Positions 37,988 through 47,505 of a stretch of DNA of 64,000 nt are shown here, piece by piece (the stretch's first letter is position 1; every line of letters begins with the position of its first letter). This DNA comes from Methanospirillum hungatei JF-1 (GTDB lineage Archaea > Halobacteriota > Methanomicrobia > Methanomicrobiales > Methanospirillaceae), in the NCBI RefSeq assembly GCF_000013445.1, contig NC_007796.1:310001-374000 (forward strand), in the 5' to 3' direction. The notes beneath the pieces were generated by a model. The model was not told the DNA's origin, made no database searches, and worked only from the letters and a program-made list of their open reading frames with translations. A program made the translations under genes and the position numbers.

Positions 37988-38090
37988 TGTCAATGGCGGT
38001 TTATTTCCCCCAATCTCGTCGGGATCAAATTCCCCAGTTAGGGCGGAATAAATAACGCCTGAGTTGGGGATTTTTACACCGCCGTTGACA
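37988..38090. mobile_element. 103-bp inverted-repeat element, IS21-like ends
   Basis: The element begins TGTCAATGGCGGT and ends ACCGCCGTTGACA, inverse copies with one mismatch. Similarity continues inward (TTTCCCCCAATCTC against ATCCCCAACTC on the other strand), and a third copy of the inner motif, AAATTCCCCAGTTAGGGCG, lies in the middle. TGTCA termini with repeated internal motifs resemble IS21-family ends as I remember them. No transposase gene is inside, so this is either a miniature element or two ends left after loss of istAB. No target duplication is obvious. Confidence 0.5.
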
Positions 38091-38187
38091 ACAATCTGAT
38101 ATAATTGCTTATATCGTTTAATTTTTATGATAAATTTTAATAACTTAATACATATTTTGAAATATTCTTAAGTCGTTTATTTATGCT

Positions 38188-38820
38188 ATGTCTGTATTTA
38201 CAACTGAAAAGGATCAGAAAAATCTGGTAATAGAGAAACTGGCAGAATTTTTTTCAAGTGTAGGTGTGAAAAAGGAATCGGCCGTATCTCCGGTTGTCGG
38301 GATCATGCTTATGATTACAATTACCCTGATACTTGCTGCGATAATTAGTGGTATGACCGGGGGAATTGCACAGAAACAGGAGAAACCGCCTCAGTTGTTA
38401 TTTGAAGCGTCAGTATTCATTAATTCAACGGGAAAAGATAGTTTTTTGGATATAAGAGTAGTTTCTGTGAGTCAGGGTATCCCTACGCGGGATTTGAAAT
38501 TAGTTACTGAGTGGAGAGGTGATGGTGAACCAAATAGGACTGTGATTACCCCATTATCAAAAAATGTTGATAATGAATTTACCTATCCAGTAGGATATGA
38601 GCCGGGTGGTTTAAATCCTAAGGATTTCGGCAACTTTACTTTACTGGGGGGAACCCGTATGAGTGCAAATAGTACCGATATTAAATATATGGATGCAACT
38701 CTGAAAAATTGGAAAAATATTCGGGATGGAACGACAGTAAGAATACAGTTCATACATGTTCCCAGTGGGGCAATAATTGCAGATAAAGAGGTAACAGCGG
38801 AGGTCATAAATCATGAATAA
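38188..38820 (+). CDS. Archaeal type IV pilin-like protein
   Basis: 210 residues. A long, charged leader (MSVFTTEKDQKNLVIEKLA, about 30 residues) precedes AVSPVVGIMLMITITLILAA, the pilin core helix. The remainder is soluble (FEASVFINSTGKDSFLDIRV). It differs clearly from the four pilins at 25841-28656. It overlaps the next pilin gene by eight bases, so both are co-translated. The pair converges on a minus-strand pilus assembly cluster, whose machinery it may use. Confidence 0.85.
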   Translation: MSVFTTEKDQKNLVIEKLAEFFSSVGVKKESAVSPVVGIMLMITITLILAAIISGMTGGIAQKQEKPPQLLFEASVFINSTGKDSFLDIRVVSVSQGIPTRDLKLVTEWRGDGEPNRTVITPLSKNVDNEFTYPVGYEPGGLNPKDFGNFTLLGGTRMSANSTDIKYMDATLKNWKNIRDGTTVRIQFIHVPSGAIIADKEVTAEVINHE

Positions 38821-39319
38821 TGAAGCGGTTTCTCCGGTTATCGGCGTCCTCCTCATGCTGACTCTTACTTTGATTATTGCTGCGATAGTTAACAGTTATG
38901 CAGGCGGTCTCGTGGATACCGAACCGAAAGCTCCTTCAGCTACCTTACAGGTAAAATATAGTCAGAGTGGTGGGATGGAGATCCGGCATGTGAGTGGTGA
39001 TCCAATTCCAACATCATCAGTTAAAGTAATTGTTCGTCCATCTGAAACAATGGGTAGAAATGCAATTCAGAATGCTTCTGAAGTACAAAAAGAATACATT
39101 ACCGATTTAGATGGATTGAATTCATGGGCTTCAGGGATTACTTCGTTTAAAGTTGGTGATGTTTCATATATTAGTCCAACCGATCTTGATACAATACAGG
39201 CTAAAATCGCAGAAAAAGATAGGCTAAGTAATCCCGACAATCCTGGAAATACCTCTTATTTAGAATTCTACTATAAAAATTCAATGATATCCAGAAATGA
39301 AGTATTAATTGAGGAATGA
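38813..39319 (+). CDS. Archaeal type IV pilin-like protein
   Basis: 168 residues with a minimal leader MNNE and then AVSPVIGVLLMLTLTLIIAA, followed by NSYAGGLVDTEPKAPSATLQ and a soluble domain containing HVSGDPIPTSSVKVIV, a segment shared in style with the other pilins here. Smallest pilin in the window. Confidence 0.85.
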   Translation: MNNEAVSPVIGVLLMLTLTLIIAAIVNSYAGGLVDTEPKAPSATLQVKYSQSGGMEIRHVSGDPIPTSSVKVIVRPSETMGRNAIQNASEVQKEYITDLDGLNSWASGITSFKVGDVSYISPTDLDTIQAKIAEKDRLSNPDNPGNTSYLEFYYKNSMISRNEVLIEE

Positions 39320-39367
39320 CCAAAGATTTTTTTTATCTAATAACCACAAATCCTATTTTCCTCTTCA

Positions 39368-40294
39368 TTAAAAATGAAAAGAAAGATTCCAAAGATTTAT
39401 CGTCAAATCCGGAATTTTATTTTCCATTAACAATATTGGATTATTTGGTATTGTAAGAGTAAATGAATTATGATCCCAGATAGCATTTGTCCAGGGAATA
39501 GAGCGATAGAATGTATCATTGATTGTGGAGTCAACTCCATAATTAACTGCACTATTTGAAGTATCAAAAATTATTTTCTCACTAATGTTGAGTGGAGCAC
39601 TGTACTGTTTTACTTTTTTAAGATCTACAATAAAACTTCCGTATCCATTTCCGCTGTAGGAGCGTTTTTGTAAGGGATTTTCAATGTTAATGATATCTAT
39701 TATAATGTTAGTAAGATTATTCTGGGATTCTGATAATTTTATTCGAGGTAAAGACATATTATAGTAATTATTCCTTGTTTGTTGTATTTTTTCATCTGTA
39801 TCTGAATATATTAGACTCGTTTTTCGATTTCCCTTAGTAATGTAAATAATCCCATCTTCCCATTCGTAACCCTGGTTAATCCAAAAATTCCCTATTGGAC
39901 GGAAAATAATTTTTGACTGGTTAATTTCTGAATATTGAGAATAAATAATATGATCATCCTTATTTTTCACCTGAATATTAATTGTATATAATGGATTATC
40001 TTGTACAGATGTGTTTACTTCTAAATATCCAGAAGATTTTACTGGTGAAAAAAACACATCACCTCCGCCAAGTTGAATCGGTTCATTCATCGTCATATTT
40101 TGCCGAAATGTCAGGATTTGAAGGATATCTGATGAAATTTTTAAAAAACTTTGTTCCACGTTGTGAAGATGCTCAATCTCTGCCTGTTGTTTCAGTGATG
40201 GGATATAATATGCATTGAGAACAGAAATGAAGGATACTACAATCATCAGGAGTAACATAAAGGCAACAACCGGTGAAACAGCGTTATCTTTCAT
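39368..40294 (-). CDS. Pilin-like surface protein
   Basis: 308 residues with MKDN then AVSPVVAFMLLLMIVVSFIS as class III signal and helix, and a long extracellular beta-rich domain with several N-glycosylation-type sites (NMTM, NQS, NLT). Longer than the other pilins, it may be a minor or tip subunit. Its start overlaps the upstream gene stop (ATGA), placing it at the end of the ATPase/TadC operon. Confidence 0.8.
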   Translation of the reverse strand: MKDNAVSPVVAFMLLLMIVVSFISVLNAYYIPSLKQQAEIEHLHNVEQSFLKISSDILQILTFRQNMTMNEPIQLGGGDVFFSPVKSSGYLEVNTSVQDNPLYTINIQVKNKDDHIIYSQYSEINQSKIIFRPIGNFWINQGYEWEDGIIYITKGNRKTSLIYSDTDEKIQQTRNNYYNMSLPRIKLSESQNNLTNIIIDIINIENPLQKRSYSGNGYGSFIVDLKKVKQYSAPLNISEKIIFDTSNSAVNYGVDSTINDTFYRSIPWTNAIWDHNSFTLTIPNNPILLMENKIPDLTINLWNLSFHF

Positions 40295-40656
40295 GGCTGG
40301 GGTACACCTGAAAATATTATTGAATTTTTCGCAACAAAATCAATTCTAGCATTTTGAATAACACCACTAACAGTAATATGGTCTCCCAAATCGAAAACAG
40401 GTTTATCATACATAAAACTTATTTGCCTTCCATTTTGGAGAATTCTAATATCAGTAAATTTTATCCAGTCACCTCCCTTATGATAAAAAGTCACATTATT
40501 ATTCGTAATCGGACTCATCTTTATATTAACTGTCGGAACCCGATCCTCAGGTAACTGGTTCATCAGACTTATCGTCACAATCGGCACGAGGATTAACACG
40601 AGTGATATCATTAAAACTTCACTCAGGACTGCCGAAACAGCAGGTTCTTCTCTCAT
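40291..40656 (-). CDS. Small pilin-like protein
   Basis: 121 residues: MREEP then AVSAVLSEVLMISLVLILVP, a pilin-like helix in which the usual VSPV is replaced by VSAV, followed by a short beta-rich domain (FYHKGGDWIKFTDIRILQNG). I start at the ATG at 40656, which overlaps the stop of the TadC-like gene and has GGAGG at a good distance; the frame is open further upstream but that part is inside the TadC gene. Likely minor pilin of this cluster. Confidence 0.8.
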   Translation of the reverse strand: MREEPAVSAVLSEVLMISLVLILVPIVTISLMNQLPEDRVPTVNIKMSPITNNNVTFYHKGGDWIKFTDIRILQNGRQISFMYDKPVFDLGDHITVSGVIQNARIDFVAKNSIIFSGVPQP

Positions 40657-42533
40657 TACACCCCTCCGTTTGCTGCTGCATCTGCCGCAACCCTGGCCGC
40701 TTCGGCTGCAATATCCAGCTGATATGGAATAATAAAAACAAATAACACAAAACATCCAAGGACAAGAAGAATAGCATGCTTTAAACCAGCCAGAACACTG
40801 TTCGCAGATAACTGTCCGGCCATAAGGCCGGAAAAAAACCCAAGAACCAACCCGATCCTGAACATATCGGTCAGGTTTCCGGATGTATCAAATGAGATAT
40901 TGAAATTCGTAAAAGATGATACAAAGGAGACATTCAGGGAATAAGCGGTATACATATAAATCCCTACGGCCAGGTACACAATCATCACGTACGTGATCGC
41001 AATATTAAACCGGTCCTTCTTTAATTTCAGATAATGCTCGAAATCATTGATGGCAATAATCAGGACATCCTTGATATAATCGGTCACCTCGCTTGCCTTG
41101 ACCAGGAGTGAGATAGCACGTTTGACTGATACCAGTCCGATTCGATCTTCCATCCTGACCAGGGCGTTAATGGTTGTTGCCCCTCTCCTGATATCCTCTG
41201 ATGTCATGACCAGTTCCTGTGAAAGCACCCCGAGTTTTGAATTGGAGATCAGACTGATGGCCGTCTGCAACGTAACTCCCACATCTTTCATATCTACGAG
41301 CTGACGGAGAAATTCCGGAGTATGAGATTCTACACTGTTCACAAACCAGCTTCTTCCTTCATATGCAAGAGAGGGTGGAGCCAGTGAAAATATTATGAGC
41401 AGACTTATGAATGCTTCCAGAGACATCCCCGGTATCCATTCATTCAGATAACCCAGGTAATAGAGTGCAGATACAATTCCGCCACACACACATCCAAGTG
41501 CTATTCCATAATTATAATCGGAAATATATGCACGTGCCGGATTTTTCAGTAAATTCTCCAGTTTGAATCGCTTTCTCTTTGCTTCAACCCTCTTTAAAAA
41601 ACTCTTGTCAACCTTTGAATATTCCTCTTTCCCTATCATTACATCGGAAAATTCAGATTCCTCTCTAGGTTTCCTCGTAATATCCATTTTAATGGAGGGG
41701 AGCATCAAGTATAGGATGTAAATCATCCCTATTGATCCAAGAGCAAGACCGATGATAATCAGCGGCATATATCCGGCAAGATCGGATTTTCCTCCCAGGT
41801 TCTGTGCCACAATGATAATGATCATCGTGATAGGTCCGGCCACGAAAGCCGTTACATAGACCTCCGCCATCACCTCAATCGTTTTTAATATTGATTCCAG
41901 TTCACGAGCTGCAGACTCCCTGAAATATGCAGACCGGGATGAGAGAAAATTTGTCACGTCTCCTCCACTGTTTGAGAGAAGAAGGAGATCATTTAAAAAT
42001 TCTTCAAGATTCTTCGATGGGGTTACTTTTTGCAGGTTTCTGATAGCGGTATACAGATCATCACCAAAGACCTCTACGTCTCTGACAATGAGCCCGAATT
42101 CCTTTCCCACCTCTCCAAAAAGATCATCAGCCTCGTAAATCTTCCGGATGACATTATATAATGTCATAGTCGTGGAAAGGGCCTGCATATATGTGATTGC
42201 ATAGGGAAGATCAAGATCGATAGAGGATTTTCTCCCTGTGGCAACTGTCTGTGGATAGGTGAAAATGCCAATGATAACACCAGGTACGAGGAGGACAAAT
42301 GCGATAAGGATTGTATAGATATTGGCCATTCCTGGAATGAGCTGGACATCATCAGGTAGAGATAGTATATAAATGGTCAGAATTGCAAAAATACTGACTG
42401 ATGCTATGCTGCATTTGAGTAACAGTAAAAAATAGGAATATTGTGAATATGGAAGATGAGCTGCCCGGATATATTTTCGAATATTGGTTCCTTCAAGCCA
42501 TGCATCCACCTGCCGGGGAGATATGAACATCAT
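40656..42533 (-). CDS. TadC/FlaJ-like pilus assembly membrane protein
   Basis: 625 residues with two type II secretion F (T2SSF) domains, one around residues 100-290 (EEFLNDLLLLSNSGGDVTNF, then several membrane helices) and one in the C-terminal half (PEFLRQLVDMKDVGVTLQTA, then helices). This two-domain form is typical of archaeal FlaJ-like platforms, which sit in the membrane above the assembly ATPase. The C terminus is alanine-rich (DIAAEAARVAADAAANGG). It overlaps the ATPase gene by four bases. Confidence 0.9.
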   Translation of the reverse strand: MMFISPRQVDAWLEGTNIRKYIRAAHLPYSQYSYFLLLLKCSIASVSIFAILTIYILSLPDDVQLIPGMANIYTILIAFVLLVPGVIIGIFTYPQTVATGRKSSIDLDLPYAITYMQALSTTMTLYNVIRKIYEADDLFGEVGKEFGLIVRDVEVFGDDLYTAIRNLQKVTPSKNLEEFLNDLLLLSNSGGDVTNFLSSRSAYFRESAARELESILKTIEVMAEVYVTAFVAGPITMIIIIVAQNLGGKSDLAGYMPLIIIGLALGSIGMIYILYLMLPSIKMDITRKPREESEFSDVMIGKEEYSKVDKSFLKRVEAKRKRFKLENLLKNPARAYISDYNYGIALGCVCGGIVSALYYLGYLNEWIPGMSLEAFISLLIIFSLAPPSLAYEGRSWFVNSVESHTPEFLRQLVDMKDVGVTLQTAISLISNSKLGVLSQELVMTSEDIRRGATTINALVRMEDRIGLVSVKRAISLLVKASEVTDYIKDVLIIAINDFEHYLKLKKDRFNIAITYVMIVYLAVGIYMYTAYSLNVSFVSSFTNFNISFDTSGNLTDMFRIGLVLGFFSGLMAGQLSANSVLAGLKHAILLVLGCFVLFVFIIPYQLDIAAEAARVAADAAANGGV

Positions 42534-45500
42534 GCCATCCTCCGCAGATCAGAGATCATCTGAATGAGGATTTCAGGATCGGTACTATATTGATTGCGGA
42601 GTTTGGAAAGGAACGATGCACGAAGATTCAACTGGAACTGAATCTCTTCATCGGTCCAGTTATGCATGTACTGAATCGTCTGTAAAGTTTTGGATTTTTT
42701 AAATACTTTTTTAAATGAATCTTTTTTCGGATCATATTCATACAGGGTATTCCAGTTAACCTTGTCACCTTCTCCAAGAACAATCTCGTGAATGGCATCA
42801 CATCGCCGGATCATCCTGCCGGCACGGTAATGAAATGTCTGAATAACCATAAGGTTTAGAGCACCAAACATAGCCGGAGGGACATTTATTGGCTCGTTTG
42901 TTAGACGGTTCAATGCCTCTTCGATATTTCCCGCATGAAGGGTAGATAGAGTGGTATGGCCTGAGTTCATCGCCTGGAACAGGGTCTGGGCTTCACTCCC
43001 TCTCACCTCTCCAACAATGATGTATTCCGGCCGCTGACGAAGAGATGCCTTCAGCAGGTCGAAAAGGTCCACGCTTCCCCGATCATTAAATGAATTGCTC
43101 ACTCTGGTCTGAACTGGGAGCCAGTTTTTCTGGGGGATTTGAATCTCCCTGGTATCTTCAAGAGAGACGATCTTTGAATTATGAGGAATAAAAAATGAGA
43201 ATGCATTCATTGCTGATGTTTTACCACTGGCAGTTCCCCCGACAACAATAAGACTCTGACGATTTTCAAGAGCAAGCCAGATAAATGCCAGAAGTTCGTT
43301 ACTATACGTCCCGAATGCAAGCAAAGTCGCTGGGGTCATCGGGTCGGATCTGAACTTACGAATTGTAAAAGAACTACCCTTTGTTGAAACGACATCAGAA
43401 TACGTAATCTGGGCACGTGACCCGTTCGGGAGTGATGCATCAAGGAGGGGTGATGTAAGTGAAACCTGTTTATCTGCTTTTTGTGAGAGTTTTAGAACGA
43501 ACCGATTGAGTTCTTCCGATTCAAATCTGATAGATGTTGGGATACTTCCGTAATACCTGTGATGAATATACACGGGAAGATCATGGCCGTTACATGAGAT
43601 ATCCTCAAGAAGCTCATCATACATCAGAGGATCAATCTTCCCATACCCATTCAGATTGCGTCGGAGATAATAATAGATAACTGAGAGCCGATCATCGTGA
43701 ATTTTCGGATCATACGTCCTGACAATCTTTGCAACTTCACCATATTCGAGGAAAAGATCTCCCCGGGATACCGGTTTGTCATATACCAGTACATCACGGA
43801 GTGTTTCGTGTGTCTCTTCAAGAATGATTCTCTCACGGGGAGTAAGTTCAGGTTCAATAACCCGGTACAATCGCTCCTTGTTTTTGTCCTGTAAGATGAC
43901 TGCATATGCATGCGGCTGGTAAAGCCAGTATGCTTCCTCTGCAATATCATCATCTCTGGCAGGAATATTCATGACCGATGGAACCTGAAGAACATCAGGA
44001 ACCGGGGCTTCGTCCCGGCTGGGCTTTTCTTTTCTTTGATAACCGGATAGGGAAAACCCTTTCAAACCCTTTTTTAGAGGATTCAGGAGACGGAAAAATC
44101 CCTGCTCCTCTTCAGAGTATTTTACCGGTTCATTAGGTGAAGGTAAAGATTCGGATGATTCTTTTTTAAGGTCACGTTCGAAAATTTTTGAAATCAGAGC
44201 ATCAATACGCTCATCTGGTTCGGATTCTAGTGTGTGAGTGATCTTCGGAACAGATACCCTTTGATTCTTTTCAGGTAATGGTTTTTTATTCCCGTTTTTC
44301 TCTATTTCTATCTGGTAGTAATGACCTTTATCATCCCTGATTCTGGTAAGGAAAACTCTCTCTCCCATTTTAAATTGTAGGGTGATTTCATTTTGAGACG
44401 GGTCATAATCTTTCCCTGAAGATTTAATTAAAAAGGTTGCAAATCGGTTAATATCTGATCTATTTGGGATGACGGAGGTTTCTGTTTCTCCAAGGGTTTT
44501 TTTGTGCCATACCTTAACCGATTTTCCGGGGTGGGTGCAGAGAATTCTAGTAATGTTTGGGTCAGCAAGAATAACCCGAATCCATTTTACAACATCCTGT
44601 CTGAAAGTCAGGGCTGTATACAGAAGATGGTGTTTTCGGTCCGGAATATCCGGATAATTCGTATGTAAAAATCCTGAAAAATCATTTTCTGATATCCTGA
44701 ATGCACCCTCATGAAACGTCTGTAAACCGCTTTTCTTTTTTATATATTCTATTGATGCCTGTATTGCACTTTTTTCATGATCACTCAGGGGAATGATGGA
44801 TATCTGGTAAAAAAACCGGTCAGGAGGTGATACGATGATTGTGACTTCTATCATATCATGATAGAGATGATATGAGGAAATGATCCTATCAGGAACAAGA
44901 CTCCGGGTGTCTGAAGAGGGTTTTTCAATAGTAATAATCAAAGGGGTTTTATTCTTTTTCTGCCCTGAAAAAATTATTTTCAAACCCGTTCGGAGTTCGA
45001 CTACGTCTGGGATAGTATCATAATCAAACGGGCGAATCGATCTGTTACAAAATTTTTTTACAAGTATTCGAATTTCATCCTCACGAAGATGAAGGGAGGT
45101 GGAAATGGTCTCATATGTGTCGTGGGTTACATGTACCAAGCCATCCGTTCCATTGATCGCTATTGAACTGATAAAAGGATCATCAATGAGAGGTTGAATC
45201 GGACCAAATCCCCTGGAATCTCTGAATATATAATACTCAAATAATTTGATCTTATCCAGGGATAATGATGGATATAATTTTGAAGTTTCAAGGGCGAATT
45301 CATGAGAAAAGTTTTGGACAAACTGCTGATTTCTCTTTTTATCCTGAAATAAGCGGGAAAAATGTGAACGCAGGAATTTGATCCGTTCAGAATCGTCTCC
45401 CATGAGTTCTGGTTCCTTTACCTGGTATTCATAGAATAATGGACCGGTCTGAATTATTGATATAATTACCTGAGTTCCTGGGATCTGATACTGGGAGGCT

Positions 45501-45547
45501 AACATTGGAGAAAAATCTCCACATTGTTTACTATCTATCCCGTCCAT
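42530..45547 (-). CDS. Type IV pilus/type II secretion ATPase (TadA/FlaI/VirB11 family), unusually long
   Basis: 1005 residues; single-domain relatives have about 450-600. The ATPase is C-terminal: Walker A GGTASGKTS at 770-778, acidic box SLEDTREIQI near 795-804, Walker B YIIVGEVRG at 842-850 and the His box STLHAGN. Its N-terminal domain (about 619-735, GYGKIDPLMYDELLEDISCN) appears to be present in three versions, the others at about 97-213 (GFGPIQPLIDDPFISSIAIN) and 305-418 (ADPNITRILCTHPGKSVKVW). A charged linker (430-545) separates them from the motor. It drives pilin polymerisation together with the TadC-like protein downstream. Confidence 0.9.
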   Translation of the reverse strand: MDGIDSKQCGDFSPMLASQYQIPGTQVIISIIQTGPLFYEYQVKEPELMGDDSERIKFLRSHFSRLFQDKKRNQQFVQNFSHEFALETSKLYPSLSLDKIKLFEYYIFRDSRGFGPIQPLIDDPFISSIAINGTDGLVHVTHDTYETISTSLHLREDEIRILVKKFCNRSIRPFDYDTIPDVVELRTGLKIIFSGQKKNKTPLIITIEKPSSDTRSLVPDRIISSYHLYHDMIEVTIIVSPPDRFFYQISIIPLSDHEKSAIQASIEYIKKKSGLQTFHEGAFRISENDFSGFLHTNYPDIPDRKHHLLYTALTFRQDVVKWIRVILADPNITRILCTHPGKSVKVWHKKTLGETETSVIPNRSDINRFATFLIKSSGKDYDPSQNEITLQFKMGERVFLTRIRDDKGHYYQIEIEKNGNKKPLPEKNQRVSVPKITHTLESEPDERIDALISKIFERDLKKESSESLPSPNEPVKYSEEEQGFFRLLNPLKKGLKGFSLSGYQRKEKPSRDEAPVPDVLQVPSVMNIPARDDDIAEEAYWLYQPHAYAVILQDKNKERLYRVIEPELTPRERIILEETHETLRDVLVYDKPVSRGDLFLEYGEVAKIVRTYDPKIHDDRLSVIYYYLRRNLNGYGKIDPLMYDELLEDISCNGHDLPVYIHHRYYGSIPTSIRFESEELNRFVLKLSQKADKQVSLTSPLLDASLPNGSRAQITYSDVVSTKGSSFTIRKFRSDPMTPATLLAFGTYSNELLAFIWLALENRQSLIVVGGTASGKTSAMNAFSFFIPHNSKIVSLEDTREIQIPQKNWLPVQTRVSNSFNDRGSVDLFDLLKASLRQRPEYIIVGEVRGSEAQTLFQAMNSGHTTLSTLHAGNIEEALNRLTNEPINVPPAMFGALNLMVIQTFHYRAGRMIRRCDAIHEIVLGEGDKVNWNTLYEYDPKKDSFKKVFKKSKTLQTIQYMHNWTDEEIQFQLNLRASFLSKLRNQYSTDPEILIQMISDLRRMA

Positions 45548-45846
45548 AATTTTTCTATGATGGTATGCGAATAATTTTTCACTATTAATATTAAAAAATA
45601 TAAAATCTTATTAATTTTTCAATTATCAAATTTTTCTATAATACTTAGTTCTATGAATTCAAAAGAATTATGATTAATCATCTCAATATACATATCATTG
45701 AAAGAATATTTCTCTACAAGTTATCTAATAAATTATTTTTTAATTAAGAAAAATTTTTTGATATAGAAATATAATGTATACCATTACAGAGATGCTGTGA
45801 AAAAATATTGGGCAAGACTACGTTCTTGTATTCCTCATGTATAGGT

Positions 45847-46215
45847 ATGGCGGGTATACTAATCATTGATGATGCGGATGAAGATCTGAAAAGAGCCAGG
45901 GAAATTCTGAGCCAGGCTGGATATCGGATCAATGGCATAGCAAAGGATGGAGAATCAGGTCTGCAACAATATTTTGAGAGATCTCCAGAACTGGTAATAA
46001 TTGATCTGATTCTTCCTGGCATGAATGGTATTGATCTTCTGCAAAAGATGCGGGAAGCTAATCCATCAGCCCGGATTATTCTGTGTACTTCTGCAGGTCA
46101 GAGTCCGGTTATTGATCTGGCGATGAGATCTGGTGCGAATGGCTATGTCGTTAAACCCTATGATCCGGAGATATTACTCTCTGCAGTACGGAGAATACTG
46201 GGCAGTCCCGGATAA
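45847..46215 (+). CDS. CheY-like response regulator, receiver only
   Basis: About 122 residues: MAGILIIDDADEDLKRAREI, phospho-acceptor Asp in LVIIDLILPGMNGIDLL, switch Ser/Thr in ILCTSAGQ and Lys in YVVKPYD. This is a complete receiver domain without an output domain, so it acts through protein contacts or as phosphotransfer partner. I start at the ATG at 45847; 13 more residues are open upstream but do not belong to the fold. No kinase gene is adjacent; the nearest is the broken histidine kinase at 55127. Confidence 0.9.
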   Translation: MAGILIIDDADEDLKRAREILSQAGYRINGIAKDGESGLQQYFERSPELVIIDLILPGMNGIDLLQKMREANPSARIILCTSAGQSPVIDLAMRSGANGYVVKPYDPEILLSAVRRILGSPG

Positions 46216-46346
46216 CTTATTAATTCCCTCCTTCGATTAGTTCTTTTTGCTGATATACCTTGTATTTACTATTATCAGAGAAATTTGAACTTATAATTTC
46301 ATAAAAACCAGATACTGTGCTCAGAACAATCAAAGGGAACTTATGA

Positions 46347-46493
46347 ATGAAAGTTAGCTCAGTTCATGCAATGGAATGGGCCGGTGCCAGGATTTGTACG
46401 AGTGATAATATGAGTGCTGCTCTTAAAGACGACGCTCTGTCCGTGCATGAAATGGCTGGTAGTATTGGTTTTAGGGCACCCGCTCCCAGATGA
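46347..46493 (+). CDS. Possible small protein, 48 residues
   Basis: Frame from ATG at 46347, preceded by AAAGGGA, to TGA at 46491. The peptide (MKVSSVHAMEWAGARICTSD at its start) is more GC-rich than the intergenic DNA on both sides. It has no recognised family. It may be a small gene or a fragment of a lost one. Confidence 0.3.
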   Translation: MKVSSVHAMEWAGARICTSDNMSAALKDDALSVHEMAGSIGFRAPAPR

Positions 46494-46697
46494 AGTAACC
46501 CACTGCATATAATTGTATATCTCTACTGATATTAATATTATCTATTCATACTTAAAGATTAATTGTAATACTTAATTCAACACATCCATCAATTATCATA
46601 ATCTCTTTGTTGTTATCACTCTGAATCAATCATTATCCCAGGGAATGGGTGACTCGCATTCCTTTATACAGAAAAGACATAATCTCCCAGTGAACAT

Positions 46698-47480
46698 ATG
46701 ACTTGGGTACCTGATATGACAGACAATACCATTCAGGGCAAACGTGACCCTGAGTATCTCATTGAGATGTCAGAATATCTGAATGCCCTTGCAAATCCGG
46801 TCCGGCTGCAGATCCTCTCCTCTCTTGAAACCCGGCCCATGGAACTCAAGGAGATCGCCGCTATAACCAGGACCAGCTATGAAAATATCAGGAAACATAT
46901 TGACAAACTCCTTCTGGCTGGTCTTGTTAGAAAAGACGCCGGCATGAGCTCAGAGACTATGACCGGAATCCACCCGGTATGGAAATATTCACTTGCACCA
47001 GGCGGGATGGAACAGATCATAACGAACCTTTCGATGTTCTCAAAAGTATCGTTGATGATCACTCATACAGATCTTGCGACACAACTGAGTACTCTCCGAA
47101 AAGACATTAGCACACAATTTGGAGTAACTTCACCCTGTCTCTATCTGACAACCGGACCTGAAGAAGGCAAGGTTTTTTCTTTGAATGGTGATAAGATACC
47201 TCTTGGCCGGGTTGATCCAACCGATATGAGTTTTTCAAAGATGCAGAGTAGTGTTGTGATGCTGAGTTCGGAGTATAAATCAGTCTCCCGTATCAGCCGA
47301 CCTCATGCACGTATCTACCATGGAAATGTATGGGAGATAGAAGATTGTGGCAGCACATCCGGAACCTTTGTCAATACCGAACCTATTTCACCACATACCC
47401 GGCGAACAATAACCGACGGGGATCTCATCATCCTTGGAACCGGCAATATGTCGGCACGGTTCCTCTTCATCACCGATTAA
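46698..47480 (+). CDS. Winged-helix and FHA domain protein
   Basis: 260 residues. Residues about 25-105 are an ArsR-like winged helix (YLNALANPVRLQILSSLE, TSYENIRKHIDKLLLAGLV). Residues 165-255 are a forkhead-associated domain with IPLGRVDPTD, SRISRPHARIY and DCGSTSGTFVN, which binds phosphothreonine. A Ser/Thr kinase gene follows 25 bp downstream, so the kinase may phosphorylate a partner, or this regulator itself, and alter its DNA binding. A TATA-like CTTTATAC lies about 40 bp before the start. Confidence 0.9.
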   Translation: MTWVPDMTDNTIQGKRDPEYLIEMSEYLNALANPVRLQILSSLETRPMELKEIAAITRTSYENIRKHIDKLLLAGLVRKDAGMSSETMTGIHPVWKYSLAPGGMEQIITNLSMFSKVSLMITHTDLATQLSTLRKDISTQFGVTSPCLYLTTGPEEGKVFSLNGDKIPLGRVDPTDMSFSKMQSSVVMLSSEYKSVSRISRPHARIYHGNVWEIEDCGSTSGTFVNTEPISPHTRRTITDGDLIILGTGNMSARFLFITD

Positions 47481-47505
47481 ATAAAAAAATACTACCTGAA
47501 ATGAT

